DNA of 64,000 bases from Propionibacteriaceae bacterium (GTDB lineage: Bacteria > Actinomycetota > Actinomycetes > Propionibacteriales > Propionibacteriaceae), in assembly GCA_030532825.1 (NCBI GenBank), contig JAUNKK010000002.1:45804-109803 (forward strand). The letters run 5' to 3'. The notes under the pieces are model-generated. The model was not told where the DNA came from, searched no databases, and saw only the letters and a list, made by a program, of their open reading frames with translations. Below are positions 46,974 through 55,715 of the stretch, piece after piece. The position numbers and the translations under genes were made by a program. Numbering within the stretch: position 1 is the first letter of the stretch; every line of letters begins with the position of its first letter.

Positions 46974-47944
46974 TGGCCCGCTGGGATGATGACCACACGG
47001 CTTTTGATAGGCCCCGTCGTCGCAGTCGCCCACGCACTAAGGAACGTCCGGATTACAGCAAGGCCCCCATCGCGCTCGTCGCTGCCATCGACCGTGGCCG
47101 CTACCGTTGCCTGCTAGCCGACGGTACTGCTGTTACCGCGACGAAGGCACGGGTTCTGGGGCGCAAAGCCGTTATCGTTGGCGACCGCGTCCGGCTCGAC
47201 GGGGATGTTTCGGGCGCCGCGGGGACCCTGGCACGGATCGTTGTGGTTGAGGAGCGCCGGACGTGGCTGCGCCGCTCGGCCGATGATGCGGACACCTTCG
47301 AACGCCCCATTGTCGCCAACGCCGACCAGCTCATGATCGTGACCGCCCTGGCTGACCCGGAGCCACGTATGGGGATGATCGATCGGATCCTCGTCGCAGC
47401 CTACGACGCAAAAGTCTCCCCGATACTGTGCCTCACGAAAGCCGATCTGGCTTCCCCCACCGACCTGCAGTCCGCCTATGAGCCCTTAGGCATGCCGATC
47501 GTGGTGACTCAGCCGGGCAGTGACCTCGCACCGATCCGCGAGGTGCTGGCCGAGGTCACGACCGTGCTGATCGGGCACTCTGGGGTGGGGAAATCAACTC
47601 TGGTGAATGCCCTCGTGCCTGGTACGCGCCGTGCTACCGGGGAAGTCAGCGAGGTCACGGGTAAGGGACGTCACACCTCAACGTCCGCAGCGGCCATCCC
47701 GTTGCCCGACGGCGGCTGGATCATCGACACCCCTGGCGTGCGCTCATTCGGTATTAGTCACGTGCGACCCGACTCCTTTGTCGGAGCTTTTCCGGACCTC
47801 GCAGAATACGTCGTCGACTGCCCCCGAGGCTGCCGCCATGATTCGTCGGCGCCCGAATGCGCCCTAGATGAGGCCGTTGCTCAGGGGCGTCTGGACGCAG
47901 AGAGGTTGTCCTCTTTCCGCAGGATGGAGCGGGCCTTCGCCTGA
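46973..47944 (+). CDS. rsgA: Ribosome small subunit-dependent GTPase A
   Basis: A 323-residue circularly permuted GTPase from ATG 46973, overlapping the aroA stop. OB fold ALVAAIDRGRYRCLLADGTA, then G4 LCLTKADLASP, G1 IGHSGVGKSTLVNAL, G2 T in GRHTST, G3 DTPGVRSF, and a C-terminal zinc site CPRGCRHDSSAPECAL. RsgA tests the decoding centre during late assembly of the 30S subunit. Confidence 0.94.
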   Translation: MARWDDDHTAFDRPRRRSRPRTKERPDYSKAPIALVAAIDRGRYRCLLADGTAVTATKARVLGRKAVIVGDRVRLDGDVSGAAGTLARIVVVEERRTWLRRSADDADTFERPIVANADQLMIVTALADPEPRMGMIDRILVAAYDAKVSPILCLTKADLASPTDLQSAYEPLGMPIVVTQPGSDLAPIREVLAEVTTVLIGHSGVGKSTLVNALVPGTRRATGEVSEVTGKGRHTSTSAAAIPLPDGGWIIDTPGVRSFGISHVRPDSFVGAFPDLAEYVVDCPRGCRHDSSAPECALDEAVAQGRLDAERLSSFRRMERAFA

Positions 47945-47972
47945 TCCGGACGGACTGGGCTAACTTAGGAGT

Positions 47973-48776
47973 ATGGCCGCCAGCAAAGCACTGAATGACG
48001 ACATCCGTTTGGCCCATGTCATGGCTGACGATGCTGACTCCATCTCCATGAGCCGCTTCAAAGCTCAGGACCTGAGGATCAAAACCAAACCGGATGCCAC
48101 GCCCGTGACCGAAGCCGACACAGCCGTCGAGGAGTCGATCCGGCGCACTCTGTCTCGCACGCGTCCACGCGATGCGGTGCACGGCGAGGAACTTCAGGAT
48201 ACCGGGGAATCTGACCGTCGCTGGATCATCGATCCCATCGACGGCACAAAGAACTACCTGCGCGGGGTCCCGGTGTGGGCCACCCTTATCGCCCTTGAAG
48301 TGGAGGGTGAGATCGCAGCTGCTGTTGTCTCCGCCCCGGCGTTGGCACGACGCTGGTGGGCAAGCAAAGGCGGTGGCGCCTTCACAGGGCGCTCGATCCT
48401 CAATGCCAACCAGATCCACACCAGCCAGGTGAGCCAACTAGCCGATGCCTCGTTGTCTTACGCCGAGGTCTCGGAGTGGGTCAGCACCGGTCGTGGCCAA
48501 GGCTTCGTCGATCTGATGCGTGAGAGCTGGCGTTCCCGTGCCTATGGGGACTTCTGGAGCTACATGCTGGTGGCCGAAGGGTCCGTCGACATCGCCTGCG
48601 AACCGGAACTCCAGCTCTACGACATGGCTGCGCTGGACATCATCGTCCGAGAAGCCGGAGGCAAGTTCACCAGTATCGACGGCGAGCCCGGGCCATACCA
48701 CGGCAGCGCCCTAGCCACCAACGGCCCCCTGCACGATCTGGTGCTGGAGAAGCTGCAGATGCCGACGGAGGACTGA
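47973..48776 (+). CDS. hisN: Histidinol-phosphatase, inositol monophosphatase family
   Basis: A 267-residue protein from ATG 47973, with TTAGGAGT upstream. VTEADTAVEESIRRTLSR, VHGEEL, the metal site WIIDPIDGTKNYLRGVPVWA and the late YDMAALDIIVREAGGKFTSI are the family motifs. Actinobacteria use such an enzyme in place of the HisB phosphatase, and the aroA-rsgA-hisN order is common. A general inositol phosphatase activity is the alternative. Confidence 0.85.
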   Translation: MAASKALNDDIRLAHVMADDADSISMSRFKAQDLRIKTKPDATPVTEADTAVEESIRRTLSRTRPRDAVHGEELQDTGESDRRWIIDPIDGTKNYLRGVPVWATLIALEVEGEIAAAVVSAPALARRWWASKGGGAFTGRSILNANQIHTSQVSQLADASLSYAEVSEWVSTGRGQGFVDLMRESWRSRAYGDFWSYMLVAEGSVDIACEPELQLYDMAALDIIVREAGGKFTSIDGEPGPYHGSALATNGPLHDLVLEKLQMPTED

Positions 48777-48793
48777 CCCAGGACGCGCATGAA

Positions 48794-48834
48794 GCAATGG
48801 CCGGGTGTCTGTTGGACACCCGGCCATTGCTTTT
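48794..48834. terminator. Bidirectional terminator between hisN and serA
   Basis: GCAATGGCCGGGTGTC (48794-48809) pairs perfectly with its complement at 48815-48830 around a 5-base loop, followed by TTTT on the plus strand. The genes converge here. Confidence 0.9.
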
Positions 48835-50023
48835 AGATCACACGAACCCGCATGGTTTCCTCAAGTTCCTGCAACTCGGTGAGCAGACCCGAGTAATGTT
48901 CCCCCGAAACATCGGTGACGGCGTAGCCGTACTCCCCCGCTGTTGCAAGCGTTTGGGAGCCGATGTTCATGTTATGTCCGGCCAGCGCCTGGTTCAGGCG
49001 GGCCAGAACGCCTGGGACGTTGCGATGCAAGTGCAGGATGCGCTGAGCCCGTGGGGCGGGCACAGAAACTTCAGGCAGATTCACACACATCGAGGTATTC
49101 CCATAGGCCTCGTAGTCGGCGATCTTCCCGGCCACGTAGCGCCCGATATCGACCTGGGCTTCCAAAGTCGATCCACCGACGTGTGGGGTCAACAGCACGT
49201 TGGGGATCCCCTGCAGAGGGGACACGAAGGGCTCGTCGGATGACTTGGGTTCGCTGGGAAAGACGTCAATGGCGGCGCCCGCGATGTGGCCCGACTTGAG
49301 GGCCTCGGCTAGGGCGTCGATATCGACGACGTTGCCCCTGCACAGGTTGAGGAACAACGTACGCCGACGCATCTGCGCGAACTCCTTGGCGCCGATCAGA
49401 TGGGCATTGGCGGCGCGGCCATCCACATGGAGAGAGATGGTTTCGCAGGTGGCAAACAGTTCTTCCATTGAGTCGACGCGCGTGGCATTGCCCAGCGCCA
49501 GCCGGTCTACGAGGTCGTAGAAGTAGACCTTCATGCCAAGCGCCTCCGCCAGCACAGACAGTTGCGACCCGATATTGCCGTAACCGATGATGCCGAGCGT
49601 GCGGCCTCGGACTTCGTGGGACCCCGAGGCAGACTTATCCCAGACGCCCGCATGCATGTTGGCGTTGCGATCGCCCAGTCGACGGGCCATCGAGATGATC
49701 TCCCCCAGAGTCAACTCCACCACAGAACGCGTGTTGGAGTAGGGGGCATTGAAGACAGCAACCCCAGCGGCCGCGGCGGCCGGCAGATCGATCTGGTTTG
49801 TTCCAATGCAAAACGCACCGATAGCCGCCAGTTGCGGGTGCGCTGCGAGCACCGCCTCCGTGATGTGGGTGCGCGATCGGATCCCGAGCAATTCGACCTC
49901 ATCAAGAGCGTCGATGAGGCTAGCCTCATCAAGCGCGCCGGGACGGTGATCAACCTCGTGGCCGCGCTGTTCCAAGACACGGACGGCTTCAGGATGAATG
50001 TTCTCTAACAACAGGACCTTCAC
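48833..50023 (-). CDS. serA: D-3-phosphoglycerate dehydrogenase
   Basis: A 396-residue protein from GTG 50023. It begins KVLLLENIHPEAVRVLEQRG, has RSRTHITEAVLAAHPQLAAI, NAD-binding TLGIIGYGNIGSQLSVLAEA, catalytic FLNLCRGNVVDIDALAEAL and TPHVGGSTLEAQVDIGRYVA, and a short ACT domain (RAQRILHLHRNVPGVLARLN). It is of the shorter E. coli type and lacks the intervening domain of the mycobacterial enzyme. It oxidises 3-phosphoglycerate for serine synthesis. Confidence 0.93.
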   Translation of the reverse strand: MKVLLLENIHPEAVRVLEQRGHEVDHRPGALDEASLIDALDEVELLGIRSRTHITEAVLAAHPQLAAIGAFCIGTNQIDLPAAAAAGVAVFNAPYSNTRSVVELTLGEIISMARRLGDRNANMHAGVWDKSASGSHEVRGRTLGIIGYGNIGSQLSVLAEALGMKVYFYDLVDRLALGNATRVDSMEELFATCETISLHVDGRAANAHLIGAKEFAQMRRRTLFLNLCRGNVVDIDALAEALKSGHIAGAAIDVFPSEPKSSDEPFVSPLQGIPNVLLTPHVGGSTLEAQVDIGRYVAGKIADYEAYGNTSMCVNLPEVSVPAPRAQRILHLHRNVPGVLARLNQALAGHNMNIGSQTLATAGEYGYAVTDVSGEHYSGLLTELQELEETMRVRVI

Positions 50024-50069
50024 GGCAGGCCATGTTACCCCGGAGCCTCAATCGGCCCGCTATCTGCTC

Positions 50070-50843
50070 TCACAGCGAGAGGCTCGCCGCCAACAGCCGC
50101 CGGGTGTAGTCATGTTGGGGATGGTCGAAAACATCAGCGGTCAGCCCCTCCTCCACGATGCGGCCCTGGTCGGCCACAAGCACACGCTGGCAGAGATGCC
50201 GAACTACAGCCAGGTCGTGGCTGACGAATAACATCGCCAGCCCACGCTCCCGCACCGCCTGCCCCAATAGATTCAACACCTGGGCACGCACCGAAACATC
50301 CAGCGCCGACACCGGCTCATCAGCGATCAGCACCTCGGGCGAGTTGACCAGCGCGCGGGCGATCGCCAACCGTTGCCGTTGCCCCCCCGAGAGCTCGTGC
50401 GGGAACCGCTCCAACATTGACTCTTCAAGCCCCACACTGGTCATGGCCTCCCGGACCATCTCCTTCAAGGCCCCATCTGGTAACCGAGTGCGCAACCAAG
50501 GCGAACGCAGCGGCTCGGCCGCGATGTCCACGAGGCGCATCCGGGGGTTCAGCGACGAATTGGGATCCTGCGACACCAGCGAGACTCGGCTTCGAAGGTC
50601 AATGAGGGCCTTGTCTGGCAGACCGTCGATGCGCGCCCCCGCAAAACGCACCTGACCGGCCGTCGGTTGAACCAGTCCGAGCAGGGTGCGCAGAATGGTG
50701 GTCTTACCCGATCCGGAACCGCCCACGAGTCCGACCCGTTCTCCCCGCCCCAGTGCGAGAGTCACCTGGTGCAGCGCCTGAAAAGAGCGTCGGCCACGCC
50801 GATAGACGACATCAACGTGATCCAACTCCAGTAGCGCTGTCAC
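50070..50843 (-). CDS. Oligopeptide ABC transporter ATP-binding protein, OppF type
   Basis: A 257-residue ATPase from GTG 50843, overlapping the oppD stop as GTGA. Walker A GGSGSGKTTILRTLLGLV, Q-loop SLVSQDPNSSLNPRMRLVDI (typical of peptide/nickel importers), signature HELSGGQRQRLAIARAL, Walker B EVLIADEPVSALDVSV and the H-loop FVSHDLAVVRHL. The C-terminus is truncated relative to E. coli OppF (about 330 residues), missing most of the oligopeptide domain. Last gene of the operon. Confidence 0.85.
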   Translation of the reverse strand: MTALLELDHVDVVYRRGRRSFQALHQVTLALGRGERVGLVGGSGSGKTTILRTLLGLVQPTAGQVRFAGARIDGLPDKALIDLRSRVSLVSQDPNSSLNPRMRLVDIAAEPLRSPWLRTRLPDGALKEMVREAMTSVGLEESMLERFPHELSGGQRQRLAIARALVNSPEVLIADEPVSALDVSVRAQVLNLLGQAVRERGLAMLFVSHDLAVVRHLCQRVLVADQGRIVEEGLTADVFDHPQHDYTRRLLAASLSL

Positions 50844-51667
50844 TTCGCCTCCCCCGACCAAAAGTCGGCCACCGTGGGCAACCGCTCGCCAGGGGGTACC
50901 TGGGAGATCCGCGCGGAAGCAACCAGACCCTTGGTGTAGGGGTGCTGTGGGTCGCTGATGACGTCATTCACGGGCCCTTGTTCCACGAGCAAGCCGTCGA
51001 GCAACACGATGACCTGACGACAGACGCGCTGCACGACCGCGAGGTCGTGGCTGACGAACAGCCCCGCACGCCCAGCGAACTCGTCGTCTAGCAGGTCAAG
51101 GATCTGCGCCTGCACAATCACATCAAGCGCGGTGGTGGGCTCATCGCAGATCACGAGCGCGGGGCGGTTGGCCAATGCCATAGCGATGAGGGCTCGCTGC
51201 CGCTGCCCGCCCGACAGTTGGTGAGGATACGAGTCAGCAATGCGTTCCGGCTCGGATAGGCCCACCCGCTCCAGCCATTGCAGGACGATGCCCCGAATCT
51301 GGCCGTGGCGCTCGCGGTGGTGGAGGGCGATAACCTCACCGACCTGACGGCCGACCTTCATGGTGGGGTCCAGGGCGGTCATGGGCTCCTGGAACACCAT
51401 CGACATCACGTCCCCCCTCAGACGACGCAATTCCCGTTCGGGCCGGCCAACGAGTTCGCGGCCTGAAAGCCGAATCGAGCCGGAAATATGAGCGTTTTCG
51501 GGCAGCAATCCCATGATCGCAAGCGCCAGCACCGTCTTGCCGGAGCCTGACTGCCCGATGATCCCGAGGCGGTCTCGCTCACCCAGGCTGAATGATGCTC
51601 CAGACAAGGCCACTTTGCGGCGTCGCCCGAAACTCACGGTCAAGTCCTCCACGTCAAGCAGATTCAC
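50840..51667 (-). CDS. Oligopeptide ABC transporter ATP-binding protein, OppD type
   Basis: A 275-residue ATPase from GTG 51667, which overlaps the oppC stop; a longer upstream reading lies inside oppC and is rejected. Walker A GQSGSGKTVLALAIMGLLPE, Q-loop SMVFQEPMTALDPTMKVGRQ, signature HQLSGGQRQRALIAMALANR, Walker B ALVICDEPTTALDVIVQ and H-loop FVSHDLAVVQRV. With the neighbouring OppF-like subunit it would form the heterodimer that drives peptide uptake. Confidence 0.86.
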   Translation of the reverse strand: MNLLDVEDLTVSFGRRRKVALSGASFSLGERDRLGIIGQSGSGKTVLALAIMGLLPENAHISGSIRLSGRELVGRPERELRRLRGDVMSMVFQEPMTALDPTMKVGRQVGEVIALHHRERHGQIRGIVLQWLERVGLSEPERIADSYPHQLSGGQRQRALIAMALANRPALVICDEPTTALDVIVQAQILDLLDDEFAGRAGLFVSHDLAVVQRVCRQVIVLLDGLLVEQGPVNDVISDPQHPYTKGLVASARISQVPPGERLPTVADFWSGEAK

Positions 51668-52476
51668 GTCAACTCCCGCAGTTTCGGATCTAGATGGTCG
51701 CGCAGCCCATCGCCCAGCAGGTTGCAACCCATGGTGGCCACCACGATGGCCAGCCCGGGCCACAACGAGATCATCGGAGCGGAGAACAACTGCGATCTCG
51801 CCTCCTGCAGCATCCTGCCCCAGGTCGCTGCGTCAGGCCCGGACGCCAGTCCCAGATAGGACAGGCCCGCCTCGGCGAGGATAGCGATCCCGACGCTGAC
51901 ACTCGCCTGTACCCCGAGCACCGGGGCGATATTGGGCAGGACATGACGTAAGGCGATCTGACGCACCGGGGTGCCCGAGAGCCGTGCGGACTCGACATAG
52001 GCAAGGCCCATCACTTGCAGCGTCGCCGCGCGTGCTATGCGCACGAAGGCCGGGATGGTAGCCAGGCTGATGGCCATCAGGGCCGTCCAGGCGGAGCCCC
52101 CCAACGCCGCGGCAAACAGAATCGCGAGAAGGAGAGCGGGGAATCCATAGAGGATGTCCGCCCCCCGCGCGATAATGACCGACAGCCAGCCACGACTCAT
52201 GCCGGCCACCACACCCGCTGGGATGCCAACCGCAGCAGCCCCGGCGACCGACACCACCCCGACGAGCAGGACCAGGCGCGTGCCCGCCATGAGGCGGGAA
52301 GCGATGTCGAAGCCGGAACCATCGGTCCCTAACCAGTGGAGCACCGATGGACCTTCGCTGGGTGCGCCCGTGATGGCAACTGGAGGATGCGGGGTCCAGA
52401 ACGCACCGATCAAACCGACCACAAGTACTAAGCCCAGGAGCACCCCGCCGAAGATCAGGTTCGAGCGGCGGATCAT
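51664..52476 (-). CDS. Oligopeptide ABC transporter permease, OppC type
   Basis: A 270-residue inner-membrane permease with six segments. It starts RRSNLIFGGVLLGLVLVVGL, has GTDGSGFDIASRLMAGTRLV, and the ATPase-contact loop VESARLSGTPVRQIALRHVL (the EAA motif). Overlaps oppB by 4 bases. OppC-type proteins have an N-terminal periplasmic domain as seen here before the five-helix core. Confidence 0.87.
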   Translation of the reverse strand: MIRRSNLIFGGVLLGLVLVVGLIGAFWTPHPPVAITGAPSEGPSVLHWLGTDGSGFDIASRLMAGTRLVLLVGVVSVAGAAAVGIPAGVVAGMSRGWLSVIIARGADILYGFPALLLAILFAAALGGSAWTALMAISLATIPAFVRIARAATLQVMGLAYVESARLSGTPVRQIALRHVLPNIAPVLGVQASVSVGIAILAEAGLSYLGLASGPDAATWGRMLQEARSQLFSAPMISLWPGLAIVVATMGCNLLGDGLRDHLDPKLRELT

Positions 52477-53432
52477 GTGCGAGCCCCCGTTTTAGCGAGC
52501 CTTGGGTCGAGGGCCTGGTAGAGCGCATCGACCACGAAGTTGATGACCAGTACCGCCCAGACGAGGAGAAGCACAATGGTCTGCACCAGCACCAGATCCC
52601 GCTGCGAAACAGCCAGCAGCAGCCGGGAGCCAAGGCCGTCAATGGCGAAGACTTGTTCGATGATGATGGCGCCGACCAGCAGCGTAGCCACCTGCAGGCC
52701 AATGACCGTGAGCAGCGAAATCGCAATATTCCGGAAACCATGGCGCCGAAGCGCGCCCAGACGGCTCCAACCGACGGCGCGGGCGGTGCGGTACCAGTCC
52801 TCGTTTGTGACCTCAATGACGGCGCTGCGCACATACCTGGCCAGGAGACTCCCCTGAACCAGCGCAAGCGAGGTCACGGGCAACACTAAATGTGCCGCCC
52901 AGGCCACTGGGTTCTTCCGCAGGGGCACGTAACCGCCAGCAGGCAGGATCCGCCAATGGACGGCGAAGATAATAACGAGCCAAATACCCGCCCAAAAAGC
53001 CGGAATGGAAAGCCCCAGCTGAGACAGCGCCGAGGCAGCGAACCCGCTGGCCCGCCGCCGCCGCAGCGCAGCAAAGGAGCCGAGAGGAACAGCGATGAGC
53101 AGGGCCACGGCCATGCCCAGCGTAATCAACCAGACCGAAACCCCGAGCCTGGGAAGGATCTCGCCCAACACGTCTCGGCCGCCGATCATGGTTTTCCCGA
53201 AACTACCTTGGAGCACACCACCAATCCACTCGACGTAACGCACAGCTAGGGGTCGGTTCAACCCCAGTCTTTCCTCTAGGGCGGCGACCTCACCGGGCGC
53301 TGCCTGAGTTCCGAGCAAGACGTTCGCGACGCTACCGGGCAGAGCATTCGTCGCCAGAAATATCAACATCGAAGCTACCAGCAAGCTGGCCAACAGGCCG
53401 AGCAAACGCAGCCCGAAATCACGCGTCGACAC
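52473..53432 (-). CDS. Oligopeptide ABC transporter permease, OppB type
   Basis: A 319-residue permease from GTG 53432, 3 bases after the binding-protein stop. GLRLLGLLASLLVASMLIFL, LEERLGLNRPLAVRYVEWIG and the EAA loop YRTARAVGWSRLGALRRHGF are typical of DppB/OppB. Six membrane segments are seen. Confidence 0.88.
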   Translation of the reverse strand: MSTRDFGLRLLGLLASLLVASMLIFLATNALPGSVANVLLGTQAAPGEVAALEERLGLNRPLAVRYVEWIGGVLQGSFGKTMIGGRDVLGEILPRLGVSVWLITLGMAVALLIAVPLGSFAALRRRRASGFAASALSQLGLSIPAFWAGIWLVIIFAVHWRILPAGGYVPLRKNPVAWAAHLVLPVTSLALVQGSLLARYVRSAVIEVTNEDWYRTARAVGWSRLGALRRHGFRNIAISLLTVIGLQVATLLVGAIIIEQVFAIDGLGSRLLLAVSQRDLVLVQTIVLLLVWAVLVINFVVDALYQALDPRLAKTGART

Positions 53433-53435
53433 AGT

Positions 53436-54956
53436 TTATCGACTGGTAGCTACGTGGGTGAGGTCAAAGGATAGCCCCGTGGTATTGGCCGCAATCCCCG
53501 AGATCTCCGCGGTGGTGATCACCAGATTCGGCAACAGAAACAGCCAGTCTGCCGCAGCATCGTCCGCCAACAGCTTGGCGGCCTCCTTCAGCATAGCCTC
53601 CTGCTCGGCGGCCGAAGCAGCCTTGTCGGCGGTCGTGATCAACTCCACGAACTGCGGGTTGTTGTACTGCCAGTAGTAGTCCGGATTGGCGAAGGCGTTC
53701 ATATCCCAGGGCTCCACGTGGGCTACAACGGTCAAGTCATAGTCATGCTGGGTGTAGACCTGTTCCAGCCAGGTGGAGAACTCCAATTCTTCGGGAACAA
53801 CGGTGATGCCGACCTCCGCCAGTTGCGCCGTTACCATCCGGAGGATGGGCGGGCCGTAGGGCAGCGTAGGAACGCGCATCCTGAGCGACAGCCCCTCAGC
53901 GTAACCAGCCTCCGCCAAGAGCGCCTTAGCTTTTTCGGGATCATAGGCGTAGGTCGCTGAGAGGTCTTCATACCAGGGGTCTGTGGGAGGCACCATAGAA
54001 CCAATCAGACTGCCTCGCCCGCCCCAGGCCCCGTTGATGATGGCCTGACGGTCGATGGCATGGTTGATAGCTTGCCGCACCCTGACATCGGCCAGAGCGG
54101 GGTTGGTGTGGTTGAATCCCAGCACAACTTCACCGTCCGTGGCGCCCTCTAGTACCTTGAACCGGGTGGTATCGGAAAATTGATCTACCGATTGGGGAAC
54201 TGTCAGATTCGAGATAATGTCTAGCTGCCCCGACAGCATGGCGGTCACCATGGCATTCGCATCGGCGTAATACTTGAAGTTGACCTCGCTCACGCGCGGC
54301 CCGGTTCCCCAGTAGTTCTGGTTACGCCCCAGAGAGATCATTGACCCCACATCATGCCGTTCGAAAACATAGGGCCCCGATCCAGCAGGCGTCGTGCTGA
54401 GGTCCTGCCCCGTCGAGAGATCGTAAACAATGCCGGCGCTGCCGGTGATGTCATACAGCCACTGACGGCTCGGCTCCCGCAACGTCACCTCAATAGTGCG
54501 TGTATCGATGGCGCGCATGTCCTGGATCCGGCCCATCTGAGCCTTGAGGACCGCCGTCGTGTCCTCCCCATCGCGAGTACGTTCGAAAGAAGCGATGACG
54601 GCCTCTGCATCAACGGGCTGCCCGGAGGCAAAAGTGGCACTCGTCTCGAGTGAGAAAGTGTAGACGCTACCCTCAGCGTTCATACTCCACGAGCGAGCCA
54701 ACAGCGGCTTGATCTCGCCCTGGTCATCAATTCGGACGAGAGTCTCGTACACGTTGTACAACAGGACGAAAGGTGTGCCAGCTCCAGTTGTGGTCGCCGG
54801 ATCCAGCCCTTGGGGCTCAGCTGTGGCGCCGACGTTGAGCACGACTAGATCATCGGTATCGGGCCCAGGTCCCGTGCAAGAAGACAGCACTAGACTGATG
54901 CCCAGCAGCATGCCTATCAGAGCCGCCAAGCGGCGGGCAGGCCGGTTGTGGTTCAT
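53436..54956 (-). CDS. Peptide ABC transporter substrate-binding lipoprotein (family 5)
   Basis: A 506-residue protein from ATG 54956. Signal peptide LAALIGMLLGISLVLSSCTG ends in lipobox LSSC. The mature part has VLNVGATAEPQGLDPATTTG, VRIDDQGEIKPLLARSWSMN and RVRQAINHAIDRQAIINGAW, the SBP_bac_5 pattern. It begins a complete operon binding protein-B-C-D-F, so peptide (or nickel/other small solute) uptake is likely; the bound ligand cannot be read. The 136 bases upstream to the tRNA promoter show no gene. Confidence 0.88.
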   Translation of the reverse strand: MNHNRPARRLAALIGMLLGISLVLSSCTGPGPDTDDLVVLNVGATAEPQGLDPATTTGAGTPFVLLYNVYETLVRIDDQGEIKPLLARSWSMNAEGSVYTFSLETSATFASGQPVDAEAVIASFERTRDGEDTTAVLKAQMGRIQDMRAIDTRTIEVTLREPSRQWLYDITGSAGIVYDLSTGQDLSTTPAGSGPYVFERHDVGSMISLGRNQNYWGTGPRVSEVNFKYYADANAMVTAMLSGQLDIISNLTVPQSVDQFSDTTRFKVLEGATDGEVVLGFNHTNPALADVRVRQAINHAIDRQAIINGAWGGRGSLIGSMVPPTDPWYEDLSATYAYDPEKAKALLAEAGYAEGLSLRMRVPTLPYGPPILRMVTAQLAEVGITVVPEELEFSTWLEQVYTQHDYDLTVVAHVEPWDMNAFANPDYYWQYNNPQFVELITTADKAASAAEQEAMLKEAAKLLADDAAADWLFLLPNLVITTAEISGIAANTTGLSFDLTHVATSR

Positions 54957-55093
54957 GTCTACGTTTCTCCCGTGTGGACGGCGGTGGAAGACCTGGCAAT
55001 CCTACCCGGCGAGTTCCCCGCATGTGTTCAAGCCAACGGAGGAGCCGATCCAGGTGGCAGGAAGCTCGCCGCACACCCGCAGAGCGCCGCGGT

Positions 55094-55121
55094 TTGACGT
55101 CACGTCGTTGTCCTGTATAGT
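55094..55121 (+). promoter_or_regulatory. Promoter of initiator tRNA
   Basis: TTGACG (55094-55099) and TATAGT (55116-55121) with a 16-base spacer, 12 bases before the tRNA. A strong SigA-type match. Confidence 0.65.
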
Positions 55122-55132
55122 TATGCGGGCGA

Positions 55133-55206
55133 CGCGGGGTGGAGCAGTTCGGTAGCTCGCCGGGCTCATAACCCGGAGGCCACAGGTTCAAATCCTGTCC
55201 CCGCTA
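55133..55206 (+). tRNA. Initiator tRNA-fMet (anticodon CAT)
   Basis: 74 bases without encoded CCA. The acceptor starts CGCGGGG and ends CCCCGCT before the A discriminator, leaving the unpaired 1:72 position of initiators (C with T). The anticodon stem has the three consecutive G:C pairs next to CTCATAA. T arm ACAGGTTCAAATCCTGT. Confidence 0.95.
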
Positions 55207-55509
55207 CGAGATCGGGAATCCCGGCCAGATTAACCTGGTCGGGATTTTCTGTGTTCCGCATTGGCAGGAGCCCCCGCGCATCGACCTGAAGCATCTCAGC
55301 CGCCGCGAAGAGGTCTTTCACAGACCAGGCGATGGCCCCCTGAGCTTTTTGCCCGCCACAGAGGGCGTGACGCCGAGCGCGACCGCCAGGTCCTTGGTCT
55401 TGTAACGACGCCGAAACATGGACGACTGCACGGTGATCCCTATTGATTCATAGATGGAATACGTGTCGGTGATGCCGGCGGCTCGTTCCCGCTCAAACTG
55501 TCGTGCCAT
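55166..55509 (-). pseudogene. Small XRE-like HTH protein gene, frameshifted at a G run
   Basis: From ATG 55509 the frame reads MARQFERERAAGITDTYSIY and FRRRYKTKDLAVALGVTPSV AGKKLRG, a helix-turn-helix start, then stops after GPSPGL at 55318. One base more in the GGGGG run near 55340 would instead continue AIAWSVKDLFAAAEMLQVDA RGLLPMR, the normal second half of an XRE domain. That frame stops only at 55166, antisense to the tRNA, so the true end may be shorter. The upstream 200 bases are AT-richer than their surroundings. It could be a remnant of a mobile element or simply a sequencing error. No weak neighbour gene explains its role. Confidence 0.45.
55217..55250 (+). terminator. Terminator after tRNA-fMet
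   Basis: AATCCCGGCCAG (55217-55228) pairs with CTGGTCGGGATT (55235-55246), one G-T pair, 6-base loop, then TTCT. It starts 11 bases after the tRNA. Confidence 0.75.
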
Positions 55510-55668
55510 GATGCAACAATAATCGTCAAAAGCTATTAAAGGCGATAGAGACTGTTAGCTGCGCTCCGCGATACCCAATGCCACGAAGCTAGATGGATGG
55601 CTGTGACTACAAGCGCGACTCACCGGCGAAATGTGCGGCAACGGGCTGCCAGAGCGACCTCGACAGTG

Positions 55669-55699
55669 AAGGGCCGCGCCCCTTTGGGGCGCGGCCCTT
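55669..55699. terminator. Terminator at the catalase end
   Basis: AAGGGCCGCGCCCC (55669-55682) pairs perfectly with GGGGCGCGGCCCTT (55686-55699), 3-base loop. It lies 17 bases beyond the catalase stop. The 160 bases from here back to the HTH gene start hold nothing else I can identify. Confidence 0.8.
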
Positions 55700-55715
55700 T
55701 GAACTCAAGAAGGCG

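Noticed and set aside
55133..55206. Integration (att) site of a mobile element at tRNA-fMet
   Set aside because: No integrase and no repeat of the tRNA 3' end was seen in the window.
55166..55240. C-terminal residues GTGFEPVASGL of the shifted HTH frame
   Set aside because: This peptide is the well-known product of reading antisense through a tRNA T arm and is not evidence for coding.
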